Assembly (NCBI GenBank): GCA_008638375.1
Contig: CM018043.1
Coordinates: forward strand, 53,332,947-53,396,946
DNA: 64,000 nucleotides
Reading direction: 5' to 3'
From: Nyssa sinensis
Lineage: Eukaryota; Streptophyta; Magnoliopsida; Cornales; Nyssaceae
The position numbers were made by a program, and so were the translations under genes. The notes below the pieces were generated by a model. The model was not told where the DNA came from. It did no database searches and saw only the letters and a list, made by a program, of their open reading frames with translations. Shown piece by piece: positions 36,501 through 48,557 of the stretch (within the stretch, counting starts at the first letter, position 1; each line of letters opens with the position of its first letter).

Positions 36501-37190
36501 TATTTTATCATTTGTGAGGTGTGTGATGTGATTTCAGTGTAGTTAGGCTGATATCCAGAATTTTGGTCAGTCAAAACCCCAAAAAAGACCTTTTTGGCGC
36601 TGAAACTTGCATAAGTTTCAAACCGGGCATCCGAACCGAGTGTCGTAAGTTCGTGCAAGTCTATTTTATCATTTTTGAGGTGTGTGAGGTGGTTTCGGTG
36701 TAGTTAGGCGGATATCCGACATTTCGGTCTGTCAAAACCCCAAAATGGCATTTTCGGAGCTGAAACTTGCATAAGTTTCAAACCGGGCATCCGAACCGAG
36801 TTTCGTAAGTTTGTGCAAGTCTATTTTAACATTTTTGAGGTGTGTGAGGTGGTTTCGATGCAGTTAGGCCAATATCCGGTATTTTGGTCTGTCAAAACCC
36901 CAAAATGGGCCTTTTTGGAGCTGAAACTTGCATAAGTTTTAAACCGGGCATCCGAACCGAGTGCCGTAAGTTCGTGCAAGTCTATTTTATCATTTTTGAG
37001 GTGTGTGATGTGGTTTCGGTGTTGTTAGGCCGAGATCCAGCATTTTGGTCTGTCAAAACCTCGAAATGGACCTTTTTGATGCTGAAAGTTGCATAAGTTT
37101 GAAACCGGGCATCCGAACCGAGTTCCATAACTTCGTGCAAGTCTATTTTATCATTCTTGAGTTGTGTGATGTGGATTTGGTGTATTTTTT
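33597..37190 (-). repeat. Tandem array A: 22 copies of a ~161-bp satellite-like unit
   Basis: The landmark GTCTGTCAAAACCCC or a variant occurs 22 times from about 33677 to 37049, a mean spacing near 160.6 bp. Each unit holds GAAACTTGCATAAGTTTC, a perfect inverted repeat with a 4-base loop, and GTCTATTTTATCATTTTTGA. Units differ by scattered substitutions and 1-2 bp indels. The array lies between the left subterminal region and the Transposase_24-type gene. The same unit in opposite orientation forms array B (54395-58300). Confidence 0.95.
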
Positions 37191-37301
37191 TTTATAAATA
37201 ATAAATCCACCAATTTATATAATTTTAAAAACTTTCCAAGGTTGTGAAGAGTCACGCTGTTGGCTGAACATCATCTACACAAGAGTCTGTAGCTCGGAAT
37301 A

Positions 37302-38703
37302 TCACTTCTCGAGGCTATCTAGTCTTTGGCGCAGCGCTACATTCTCTTGTTGAACTGCCTCAGTAGCTGCGTGTGCCCTAGCATCACTCTCAAAGGACGA
37401 TGTCGTCGGTGGCATCCCAGTCCCTAAGCCAGGGACATAGCCACGCCTCTTGCCCAGAACAGTCTCCCGTATCTGGTCATCGGTCGGCGGATCCTGACCC
37501 TCAGCTGTCGGCTGATCACGCAACCGGACCATCTCCTCCTATAAAAACATAAATATATGTTACTACTTTTATAACTTTAGATTAATATTAAATTAGTAAT
37601 AATGTGGTAAGTTACATAAAAACTTACATAAAGTCGCTGTGCTTCAGGACCAGCCCAACCCTTATTGGGGTTGTAGTGCGTCCTGTGCCACAAATCAATG
37701 GGGCTGGGTGGTGCACCGGTGTCCTGGTCTCGCTGGATCAAATAAATAGTAGCCTCTGAATATTGATTTCATAAATAGAGTATACAATAAGAAATTGATA
37801 CATTTATTAACTTACCATATCATGCCTATACTGTACAAAAGAACGTGATCCACCACAGTGGGTCACCTTCTGCTTGCTTCTACTCTCGCTATTATTTCTG
37901 CTTAGTTCCTACACTTGGCCAAAACAAAGAAGGTTAGTATAAATGATACTGATTTAAAGCAGACAACAAAAGTAATTTTGACAATTTTTACCTAGAATGC
38001 ATCACTTGCGAACCGGTCGCACAGTACGATCCAATCCTCCACCGTCACCCCCCTGTAGGGTCTGTCGCGGGGCTCTCTACCACCTGCCACCTCCGCCTCG
38101 TAGTGCATGTGGAGACGGTGTCGATAGTCCCTGAAACGGACTCCCAGGTAACGGTCCACTGCCTTCGCTATGTGAGGCAAGTGGAGATCGATGTCAAACT
38201 TCCCCTGTAAAGCATGTCATTGTCAAAACTTTACGGCATTAGAAATGTTAAAATTTAGTTCAACACAATAGTAAAAGACATACCAGGATATGCTCATGAA
38301 TATCCCGTAGCTCCTCTTGAGTGACGAGACTCCAGTCACTAATATGGAGTGGGGCGCGTAGTCGGCAAATGATGCCGACCTCTGTGGTGAACTGCTGTGC
38401 CCACCCACCAACGGGCTTCAACAAGCCCTCAGGTAGCTCAATCCGAAGTCGCGAGCCCCCTGATGCCTCCATCTGAGCCTGCAAACTCCGATTCTTCGAC
38501 CTATCGTGCCCTCGTCTAGAGGTGGTGGTCGAAGCTTTAGAAACAATAATATAGAAACAATTAATACCATATTTATATAATCATTAATACAAAATGGAAC
38601 TATTCATACCATCAATGACAGGATCGGTCGATCCTGCAGAGGAAGGGGAAGGGGTCGATGGGTCCACCGGGGCTGCACGTCTGCGTGAGCTTGGTTCAAC
38701 CAT
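37302..38703 (-). pseudogene. Transposase_24 / TNPA-like gene of element A, with a premature stop
   Basis: Six exons fit on the minus strand: 38610-38703, 38284-38534, 37992-38204, 37816-37908, 37628-37756 and 37302-37538, all GT-AG, 339 codons in all. The protein starts MVEPSSRRRAAPVDP. It contains KPVGGWAQQFTTEVGIICR, DIDLHLPHIAKAVDRYLG, a THCGGSRSFVQYRHD block and DLWHRTHYNPNKGW, and ends in a coiled-coil-like tail (VQQENVALRQRLDSLEK). This is the plant Ptta/En/Spm Transposase_24 pattern, the partner protein that in En/Spm binds subterminal repeats. The last codon of exon 3 is TAG (37992-37994) just before its donor, where the neighbours suggest CAG, so the product would be cut to about 185 residues. 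A C-to-T change on the coding strand would explain it. Confidence 0.8.
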
Positions 38704-38819
38704 ATCTAAAAAGAAAGTTTAAAAGTAAAATCCATTACATCATAAAAATTAAAATCCATTACATCATAAAATTGAATATCTATTACACTTGATCTTACCA
38801 CATGTAACACCTATTACAA

Positions 38820-41800
38820 TTATTCATCTGAGTTTGTATCATCATCTGAACTTGAATTTTCTTCATTCTCGGTACAATACTCTAACAATGTCTCATCATC
38901 AAAATCACTTTCCTCGTCATCATCATCATTAATGAACGTTGCATCCCTCGGATCTAATTGTGTGGTATTGGTGACGTCGGAAGCTACGACATGAATTGGT
39001 TCTACATCAGTTCTATTCAACAGATACGAACTAACATCTTCCTGATCATGTCGGACAACATCATCGTTGGCAGTTTGAGACTCTTCTTGTAGTGCCTCCT
39101 CAATCATCTCCAACTCTTCATCTCCTTCGCCAACTTCTAGGACATCATAAACATTTCTAGTTTTTATTTTTTGGACAACATGCCAATCACCTCTTATTTT
39201 TGTGTCCTTCAAATAGAAAAATTGTTTTGCAACTGATGCCAAAACATACGGATCATCTTTAATGCCGTACGTGACGTATTAACACTTATGAAGTGCTTAT
39301 CAATCTGCATTCCAGTCTTTTTATTACTTACATCCCACCAATCACATTTGAAAATATACACAGAATGACCGTAGCAATAATGTAACTGTATGATGTCTTT
39401 TAAAACACCATAGTACTCTACAGTTTGTCCACCGTCACCATCTCCTTCAACAAAGACCCCGCTATTCTGTGTTCATCGGCTGACCTCACGTTCCCTCGTG
39501 TGAAATCGAATACCATCAACAATTAAACCGGTGTAGCGGGATATCCTTTGATCAGGACCACATGCCAAGGAATATAATTGATCGTACGCCTCAGGAGATT
39601 GTTGGTGGCGTAAGAGCTTCATCTATTAATTCAGTACAAGTACAAAATTAATTGAATACAAATGCATTAACTAATACAATTACAATTAATTGAAACCTAT
39701 TCTTACACGTTCTCCGAACCACTTTGGAAACAAATTTTTCTGTCTTTGCTCCAGATCAGAACTTGATACATGTTCTCTCTGTAGCTCGATCGTATGCTCA
39801 CTGCATAAGATGAGATATGGTATATGTAACTTACATTTATATAATAATGTAGTATTGCAATGATTTCGATAAACTTACTTAAAATATGGCAATGTCTCAT
39901 CGCCGTTGTTGAGCACGGTGTAGTGGGCTCTTTCCAAGTCTTGAGGATGACACCATTCATATATACGGGCACCTATTGGCCGCACAGTCTGATTAAACAC
40001 TGCAAGGCCAGTTCGTTGTTGCGCTGGACATCCATAAGAATTTCGCTCTTGACGATTAAACCTTGTCTCAATATCTTCAAGATGCATAGAGCAGAAGGTG
40101 AGACATTCAGCATCAATGTAAGCCTCAGCAATTGTCCCTTCCGGTCGTGCTCTGTTACGCACATATTACTTCAATGTGTGCAAATATCTGTTTTGATAAT
40201 TAATCAGTTATAGATTAAAATAGTTAGGATGGATAGATAACACAATTCACAAAATTAAATGTACCTTTCTATTGGATACATCCAACGGTAATGGACAGGT
40301 CCGCCAATTTTTGCCTCATGAGGCAAATGCACCGCTAAGTGGACCATGACATCGAAGAAACTGGAGGGAAAATCTGTTCCAACTTGTAGAGGATCACGAC
40401 AACATCCCTTTCGAGCTTGTCAAGTACTTCCACATTCAACGTCTTCGCACATAATTCTCTAAAGAAGCAACCCAACTCAGTTAATGTAATCGATATGTCA
40501 TCGGTGAGATACCCACGTAGTGCAACCGGAAGAAGTCGTTGTAAAAGGACATGGCAGTCATGGCTCTTCAATCCAGATATTTTCTCATCTATAACATTTA
40601 CACACCGAGATATATTCGATGCGTATGCATCGGGGAACTTCACCGATTTAAACCACTCGCAAATCTTCATTCTCTCTGCGGATGATAACGTATACTATGC
40701 AAGAGGCACGATATATTTATCACCGCTACGTATGAGGTGCAACTCTTTCCTTATTCTCAGCTCCTGCAAGTCCAACCGGGCTTTAACACTATCTTTTGTC
40801 TTTCCTTCAATGTTCATTACAGTTCCCAGCACATTATCACATATGTTTTTCTGGATGTGCATCACATCCAAATTGTGCCTTAACTTAAGGGTCTCCCAGT
40901 ACGGCAAATCAAAAAATATGCTCTTCTTCATCCAATTTAAGTCCACATCAGTACGCTTCCTCTTCTTACTACCCGGTATCTTCCCAAACCTCACTGGTTG
41001 GATGACTGCTAATTGCGCCAACACGTCTTTACCAGACAACAATGGAGGTGACAATCTGCGCTCAATTTGTCCATCAAACAGATGCTTCTGTCGATTTTGC
41101 CAACCATGTGATGGCGGTAGAAAACGACGATGGCACATGTAACATATCTTCCTCCCATTTGACAAATGTAGGGAACATGCATCCTTATTGTAAACTGGAC
41201 ATGCCAGATACCCCTTAGTGCTCCACCCAGACAAGTTCCCGTATGCTGGAAAGTCATTTATGCTCCACAGTAACGCGATATGCAATTGAAATGTCTCATT
41301 CTTAAAGACGTCGTATGCCTTCACTCCCACCTCCCACAATTCCTTCAACTCGTCCACTAAAGGACTCAAGTACACATCAATTTCATTACCAGGAGACTTC
41401 GGCCCTAGAATAAGCAACGACATGTAGATAAAAGGTTTTTTAATACATTTCTACGGTGGCAAGTTATACGGCACAAGCAACACCGGCCACATGTTGTAAA
41501 CATTACTCATGTCACCGAACGGGTTGAAATCGTCGCTAACCAGCCAAGTCGTACATTATGCGGCTTATTTGCAAACCATTCATGATTTGTATCAAACTCA
41601 GCCCAAGCTTGTGAATCTGCCGGATGGCTACATACATTTTCCTCAGCAACACGCTTCTCTTTATGCCAACGCATATCTTCTGCCGTCTTCTGAGACATGT
41701 ACAACCTTTGTAGCCTTGGTTTTAAGGGAAAATATCTCAGCACCTTGTGCGGAATTGTCTTGCTCTTTCCTTCATTCAGCTTGTACCTGGGTTCGTGGCA

Positions 41801-42501
41801 CATCGTACACTCCTTACATTGTTCAGTCTCCTTCCAAAATAACATGCAATCATTTTTGCAAGCATGTATGGGAATATACCCGAGGCCCAAATCTCTTAAT
41901 TTTCTTTTCGCCTCGTAATATGATTTCGGAAGGGTCTCCCCAGTAGGAAGCGCTGCTTTAATCAATTCAATGACCATAGTAACTAATTTGTTACTCCAAC
42001 GGTTGATGGTCTTAAGATGAAGGAGTTTCACGAGAAAGTCCAGTTTCGAAAACTTATCACAACCCGGGTATAACGGCTGCCTTGCTTCCCTCAACAACGA
42101 CTCAAACGCGGTCGATGGTCCCGTGTCACTCCTGTGACTACTCGCCCCAGTTGTAGCCCCCTGCAAGTCTGCCAGCATTTGTGGCAAGCTTTCGTAACCA
42201 ACCCCAACATTATCACCAAAGTCATCATCGCCGTCTCTTCTTCATCATCAAATACCACTCGTATGTCACGGCGTTCCCCGTGAAATTCCCAACACGTATA
42301 CCTCTTGTCCATCCCGTGTTCGAGTAGGTGCTCTTTGGCCTCATCTTTGTGCATATAATCCCTATTATTGCACCTCCTACATGGACATCTTATCCTATTT
42401 CTCCCATTTACAGATGCACGAGCAAACTCAATGAAATCTTTGATCCCCTTCACATACCCTGGCAAATGCCTGCCCCTCAAGTCCATCCAACTTTTATCCA
42501 T
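38820..42501 (-). pseudogene. TNPD-like transposase (Tnp2) gene of element A, frameshifted
   Basis: Domains appear in the family order. MDKSWMDLRGRHLPGYVKGI with CPCRRCNN is the transposase-associated domain. LYPGCDKFSKLDFLVKLLHL through CHEPRY, then GWSTKGYLACPVYNKD and LRHNLDVMHIQKNICDN, is the Tnp2 core. SHDCHVLLQRLLPVALRGYL is DUF4218. DUF4216 follows at about 39250-39560, and an acidic tail ends at 38820. Reading the whole protein needs at least four frame changes (near 42215, 41545, 40352 and 39245). There is also an in-frame TAG at 41451-41453 where tryptophan is usual (NLPP-W). It could not make a full transposase. No long N-terminal extension is seen before the ATG at 42501. Confidence 0.88.
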
Positions 42502-42509
42502 TTTTGTCT

Positions 42510-45500
42510 ACCTAATACAAGTAAAAAATGATACTCGTTATAAATATGAAACATGAATCCTATCACCTCCAACTTCTCTCTAAACGGTAAGGTGGTCCTA
42601 TCCCATTCGTGAATGCCCAATCTACATTGCAATCAGCAACAAAGCAAATGCTTGATTCCACTAGGACAAAATTTCAGCAGCATCTCCCCACGGTTCTCCA
42701 AGTATACGAGATAGATGTTAGCACGCCTAAATATATACCCAGAGAACAATAGGAGACCATACTGAAATTTTATCATAGTGAAATATTCAAGCATATGCGC
42801 TATTGATTGCAATGCAGATTTATGCATTGCCGAACTGTCCTCTCTGGATAATTCAAGAATCGATTTTCATACACACGAGCCCAATCACGAATAAATTTCG
42901 TGACAAGATTCACATGTGATAAAAATGACTTCCGAACGGGGCTAGGCTTTCATGAATGCAATTAAAAAATTCATTAGTGTAAGGGCAAACTCTGATTGTC
43001 AGACAGAGTTTTGCTTTAAAAAGCATTAACAATAGCATTGAAAATGCCAATACAAAATATATTGATCTTGGTTGATAACAAGTAAAAGCACCTAGCTTTC
43101 AATTTTTATCTATTAATTAAGGTCATTCATCAAGAATTATTTACTTGGCACCTGACAACAACAACTTAACAAATAAAAGCAAATCAATTGCTACCTAAAA
43201 CCACTAACTGACTTAATAGGTCAGGTGTATCTAGTTGATCTCTCAATCTATAGGACTCAAGAACTCCTATTACGTGGCAGCTAAAAAAAAAAAAAAAAAA
43301 TTTGAGCTAAGCCCAAAAAAATGACATCAACAATCTCCTTTTTTGTCCTTTTGTTAGTGTGTTGTGTTTTAGGAAAAATTATTGACCACCTATTTGATAC
43401 CAAGTTAAGATTTCTGGTACAAAACCAAGATTAGAAAAAGAAAGGAGAAGAAAAGAAAGAAAGACATTAACAGAAAAGAAAAGTTCAGGACTTCATTATA
43501 TTATTTTCATAGCCAACAAGTTTTTTATATTTTTTTAATTTATATTTTCATCCGCTCAAGTCAAAAAAATTTCACACATAATCTTAATTTAATTTTAATT
43601 TGATCATTTAATGAATTCAATTACTTATCAAAAGTATTATCAATTACTATTAAATTTTTATATTTTTAAAATTTTAAAATTTATAAAAAAAATATTAGCA
43701 AAAAAAAAAAATCCCCCATAAGCTAAATTCCTAGCCTCCTTCTTGCCACGCCCTCATTTTTGTGTAAAACTCCAGTAAAAAATTTTTAGTCTAGTTCTTG
43801 TTATCAATTGCCATATTTTGGAAAATGGATCGCCACTAATTTGCTATATTTGAAGGGAAAACAAAAAAAAAAAAAAAAAAAGAGAAAAAATCACTCTTAA
43901 AAAGCATTGTGTTCATAAACCTCTGTACTAAGTTTTCTCTGTCTTTTACTTTATTTTCCGTTCTTAGGTTAATTAATATTAGATTAGTACTCTTACTCAT
44001 AATTTTCAGTAGAAGCATTAGAAGCCTATATTGGTCACTTGAAAGCCAAGCCTTTATGAGAATGTCGAGGTCACAAATTATAAAGAAAAAAAATTTCTAT
44101 TTTGAGTTAAAGAAAAAATATTTATATTTATGAATGCTTTATCTGAATAAATTCACAAGTAAACTCGTTGTTAAGATTTCCTAAAATGATTGTGATTGTG
44201 AAGCATTATTTAGAACATTGTCCTATTAAACTCGTTGTTAGACAAGAGGAAGAACAAGTATGAAATAGAGCAATAAATTAGAACTTCAAATTAACTACAA
44301 ATATATGAAGCATGAACAAAAACAGCAACCTGAAAAAATTGAATATACAAATCGTCATTGTTATTATTTTATTCTCAAACTTCAACCTTTAGTTTTGTTA
44401 TTTTATTTCATTTTTTAGGAAGAAGAGAGAGTAAACAAAGAAGCAATCATATTAATATCTGTCCTGGTCCATAATACTCAACATGTTCTCATAAATTATA
44501 TTGAATGAATTTAATTGCCACATGCAACTTGGTCCATCTTAACATTCATATTATAAGATTTGTAATGGAACAAGTCTATTACCATCTTAACATTCATATT
44601 ATAAGCTTTGGAATGGAATAAATGTATAGTACACGACTCCATTAGATTAAACTAAGAGCCTTCAATATGGAAAGTCAAAGAAAAAACAAGTGATCAAGTG
44701 GGCAGTTCAATCAAACACATTAATCTCCTAAATAATTGGATCATCAATCTATCACTTTACTTGTATAGGCAATTAAGTTTACTTTTTGTACGTAGCCTCA
44801 CTTCACAGCCATAGAACTTAACCTATCTGACCACAAAATGAAGGGGAAAAAACAAAAAAAAAAAAAGGAAAAACCAAAAACCGAAGGTAAACGCCAGTTA
44901 GTAGAAAAACCAATATTTACTTTGTTTAGTTAATTTCTCTACCTGGCAAGAAAGACCAATTGAGTTTCTGTCTAATTTCAAAGCCATATGTAGATTTTCC
45001 AACAACAAAGAGGCTAAAGCAACATAAAATGATAATTCATAGTTTGTTGAGTGCACATAAAGAGTATGGTAGACATCAAAGACAGAAATATTGGCCTAAT
45101 ATTACGAGATATATACAGTGAAGAATAGGGTCACTAAAATTTTGAAAATTAAAAAAGAGAACAGATGCTACTGCTATTATTTGGAAGATAAATATTTAGC
45201 ACAATCAAATTAAGATTACACACCTACTACGAAAACACATCAATGCGATCATAATGTAAACAGATGGCGGTGAAGATCAAGAACATTAAAACCCAAAAAC
45301 ATCACCAAATGTATCAGAAAGAGAGAGGAATACCTACTACGAAAATGCAATTTGGGATCGGATGGAAGATGGAAAGATAAGGACCTGATGATGATGAAAT
45401 CTGTAGGCCGATTATGGAGAAAGAGACGAGAGCGAAGAGAGGTCCGTCGTAGAGTGAGAGAGAAAATAGAACTAGAGAGAGTGAGATCCCGAATGCGATT

Positions 45501-45520
45501 TGGGTATTTTATTAAGACTA
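42510..45520 (-). other. Leader exon and long first intron of the element A transposase transcript
   Basis: The minus strand near 45334-45520 is CT-rich and ends in GTAGTAG|GTATTCC, a plausible donor at 45333. A plausible acceptor (TTGTATTAG or the following GTAG) lies just before the tnpD ATG at 42501. The AT-rich 2.8 kb between them has no coding sequence that I can see. The short frames at 43836-44133 and 45249-45563 look accidental. Confidence 0.5.
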
Positions 45521-45800
45521 TTAGTGACGCACACTGAGCGTCGCTAATAGTCTTAGTGTGCATCGCTAAAGGCTGAAAATATTATTTGCGACGCACAGGT
45601 GCGGCGCTAAAAGGTCCCATGTTATTGGCGACGCACCGTGCGTCGCCAATAATCTTTTGGTCGTCGCAAAAGCCCCTTCGAGCCCTTTTTTTCTCGGGAA
45701 AACGAATTTTTCACCATTATTTGCGACGCACACGTGGGCGTCGCTAATAGTGACTATTGGCGACGGATTTTGTGCGTCGCAAATAATGTGCGGCGCAAAA
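45520..45800. repeat. Right subterminal repeats of element A
   Basis: Copies of GCGACGCAC / GTGCGTCGC in both orientations mirror the left subterminal region and run to the terminal CTTGTAGTG. Confidence 0.85.
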
Positions 45801-46198
45801 AACCTGTTTTCTTGTAGTGAGACTAGGGGCGATTTTGTAATTTTGTAATTTTACGTGTTATATTTTTTGGTATTTCGTTTGCTGAAATAGATTCTACCGT
45901 TGAGTCTAGATTGTCCAAAATAGTCAAGATGGACTGCCTTTTATGTTCAATTGACCGCAGGTATCATTAGAGGTTAAATGACAATTTCATATTTTACGTG
46001 TTTTAATTTTTTGGGAGTTAATCTTACAAATCGGACTCCGTCGTTGAGTCCAGAATGCCCAAGAATATTGGGTTACACTATCTTTTTATTTTATTCGGAC
46101 AACTGGATAATTTACCAAAGTTTAAATTAAATTTATTTATTTAATTAGTTTAATTTAATTTTATTATATTATATATTTATTTAGGTGTAATTTTAACC

Positions 46199-46310
46199 AA
46201 GTGCTCTTGGTGGCACAATGGCTCACTTCCCTGATATAAGTTCCTACACACATGCGCTTCAGTGGGTCGAACCCCATTGACCGCAAGTCCACCCTGCCTT
46301 TTTTTTTTTT
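46199..46310 (+). mobile_element. Possible SINE-like fragment in the LTR
   Basis: GTGGCACAATGGCTC (box-A-like) is followed by GGGTCGAACCC at 46264-46274 (box-B-like) and a T-rich tail. A similar B-box word (GGGTTCAAAACCC) lies near 47273, and another (GAGTTCAACCC) near 53854 in element B. None has clear ends, and all could be chance or part of the host repeat. Confidence 0.3.
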
Positions 46311-47501
46311 CTTCTTTTGTGCGGCCCAACCCTTGTGGCCCAATCATCTCCCCTTCTTTTTTTTTCCTTCCCTTGTGCGGCCTAATCCTTGTGGCCCAGT
46401 CTATTCACTGATCTAACTTGGACTAACCCACTATCTAAGAACCCAATAGCCTAAATAGTGCGGCCCAATCCAATAGCCCAATCCAGCAGTGCTTCGTTCC
46501 TATGGTTTTCCGACGACGTCTTCGGCAATTGTTTCGTCGCCAGCACCGAAACTATTACCAATTTTTTTTTTTATTTTTTCGTCCGATTTTTACAGATTCG
46601 CACACCAAATTAATCCTAAGACCCTAAGAAATTGTTTGGAAGTGTTTTAGACCTCAAACAGCCCAACATGCACACACTCAAATAATTTTTTCAGCCATGT
46701 GCCGGTGGAGATAATTTGGGCATAAAATGGCCATTTCGGGACCATTCTTCTTGATTTAAAATGTTTTGGAATCCTCTTTAAATTTCAAGTGCATGCATGT
46801 CATTATAATTCAAAAATCTCTAGGTGTTTACATGATTTTCTAGAGAGAGAAAATTTTGGGTTTGAGTGTTTATACCTTTCAACAATGGTGTTCCTTTCCT
46901 CCTTGCTTGCTGTGGATCTTCTCAAGCTTCTTAGGGCTTGCGCAGCACTGCATGCACAACCTCTCTTCTCTTCTTCTTCCTCTTTCTTCCTTTTCTCACT
47001 CTCTCTCTCTCTACAGACACTTCACTCATACACCATCCCTCACTTCTTATTCCAATTTCACTTCACGCAACACACACACACATATATATAACTTATATTT
47101 TATTTTAAAAAAAAAATAATGGTTGCTGCATGAATGGCCATTGGCCAATTTGGGAGGTGGAGGGAAAATAATATATGCATATATCACTATATGTTGTAAT
47201 ATATTTCACAAATAAGTGCGCAGCTCAAGTGGTATTTTTTTGGGCTTTAAAACTTTACCTACTTTGGGTCAAGGGTTCAAAACCCCTTGGCCTCACTTTT
47301 GGTTTCCTTTTTCTTATTTTCCATTAGGCTTTGTTTGGCAAATGCCATTTCAACTTTTTTTTCGTTATTCTCTTTTTGCATTTTTCTTCATGTACTTGAA
47401 TTTATTATTTGCTACTTCATGAAATCGTAATCTTATTTTTGGATTTATTTTCTCGAAGTCGACCTAATTTCCCGGTAAATGGGCCGGGGCGTTACACAAA
47501 A

Positions 47502-48557
47502 TGTCTGATCGACCCAAGTTATGCAATTTATTTGATTTTCTCATCTCATCCCCCCTTCTCCATGCCTTGAGATCGTAATCTTTGAAGAAATATGTGCTCA
47601 CACACATAGACTATGCTTTGGAGAATTATTGAGTAAAAACCAAGGCAAATTTTCAGTTTATTTACTACACATGTCATTGCATAGAACCTTTACTTGTCAT
47701 TCTAGAGGAAATATATATCTTGTCAAAAACTTTGTGGAATCAATTTATGATAGTGCATTCAAGTTTTGTGAACATCATCATTTTTTCCCTCAAATTAATG
47801 TTTGTGTGTAGTAATAATTTTATGAGAAGATTTTATAAAATACTCTAAAGCAATCACGAGCTGCCCTCACATTTACTCTTTATTTCTCTCCTACTTACTG
47901 ACATTTACTGTAAAGTAGTTATGATACTCTAAAGTAAGTTACTGGACTCCAATACTTATGTATTTTACTGTTCCAATTTTACTTGAATGTATGCTGGATC
48001 TTTATTCAACGGTGATGTTTATTTATTTCTTACATTCTTGGAGAGGGTTGAAATTTTAGCTGTGTGAGTTAAATCTCTTTGGTAAATATAATAGAACGTG
48101 TTCCTTCGTGGAACCATCTCCATAGTGTACATAGTCTTCTCTGTAACCAAACCTTGATAGTCTTCTCTGTTGGGATAAAGGACACATTTTGAGACACAGA
48201 ACTCAATTTTGCTGCTGCAAATGTTATCTTTTTCTTAGGACTCCCGAAATATCTTTTGTGAAATTAATATCTTCTTATCTCTTTAGTTAATATTCTGAGT
48301 TTTTCCTTTTTATGTTTCAAGTATCAATCTGTGAGAATGTAATCACATCTTTTTCAAAATTGAAATAAATACTATAATAGACTTACAATTATTGATGGGA
48401 TTGATATCACTAGTTTAGAATCTTAAATTGCTCGCTTTGGATGAGGCCTCTTAGTATGAGGGCAGTGGCCATTTATTTAGTGCACTGATGGAAACGAGTT
48501 AACATATACACATGGAGCATACTAATTGATTACTTCTTATTGTGGTAGGGATCAAAC
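47502..48557 (+). other. Rest of the long intron of element C
   Basis: AT-rich sequence between the LTR target duplication and the tnpD start. A plausible acceptor (ATTGTGGTAG) ends at 48549, nine bases before the ATG at 48558. Nothing else was recognised. Confidence 0.5.

Larger units (their letters stand above)
32753..45819 (-). mobile_element. CACTA (En/Spm) element A, complete ends, 13,067 bp
   Basis: It begins CACTACAACAAAATGCAC and ends CTTGTAGTG, and is flanked by the 3-bp target duplication AGA (32750-32752 and 45820-45822), the length typical of CACTA transposases. Subterminal repeats TAGCGACGCAC and their inverse crowd both ends. Transcription runs right to left: CT-rich leader near 45334-45520, a long intron, tnpD (42501 to 38820), a Transposase_24-type gene (38703 to 37302), the 22-copy satellite-like array, then the left end. 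Both genes are broken (see entries), so the element is structurally complete but probably cannot move by its own products. Confidence 0.92.
31043..47496 (+). mobile_element. Solo LTR of a retrotransposon, split by CACTA element A
   Basis: It starts TGTCACAACCCAAAATCC and ends GGGCCGGGGCGTTACA, so it has TG...CA ends with a short inverted repeat. A perfect 5-bp target duplication CAAAA lies at 31038-31042 and 47497-47501. After subtracting element A and its 3-bp duplication, about 3.38 kb of LTR remains. No primer-binding site, polypurine tract or polyprotein is found, so this is best read as a solo LTR left by recombination between two LTRs. The 'TGTCACAACCC' start is common among plant Ty3/gypsy LTRs (family level is inference). 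Confidence 0.85.

Noticed and set aside
33597..37190. Regular repeat array that might be taken for a CRISPR array
   Set aside because: The unit repeats in full with no unique spacers, is 161 bp long and lies inside a plant transposon.
40417..41142. 241-codon plus-strand open frame in element A
   Set aside because: It is the shadow of the tnpD reading frame on the other strand; the minus strand carries the recognisable Tnp2 motifs. The same holds for 39860-40213 and 41509-41946.
31043..47496. A complete LTR retrotransposon with two LTRs at 31 and 47 kb
   Set aside because: The left and right parts are the two halves of one LTR, not two copies: TG start only on the left, CA end only on the right, no internal coding sequence, and one 5-bp target duplication.
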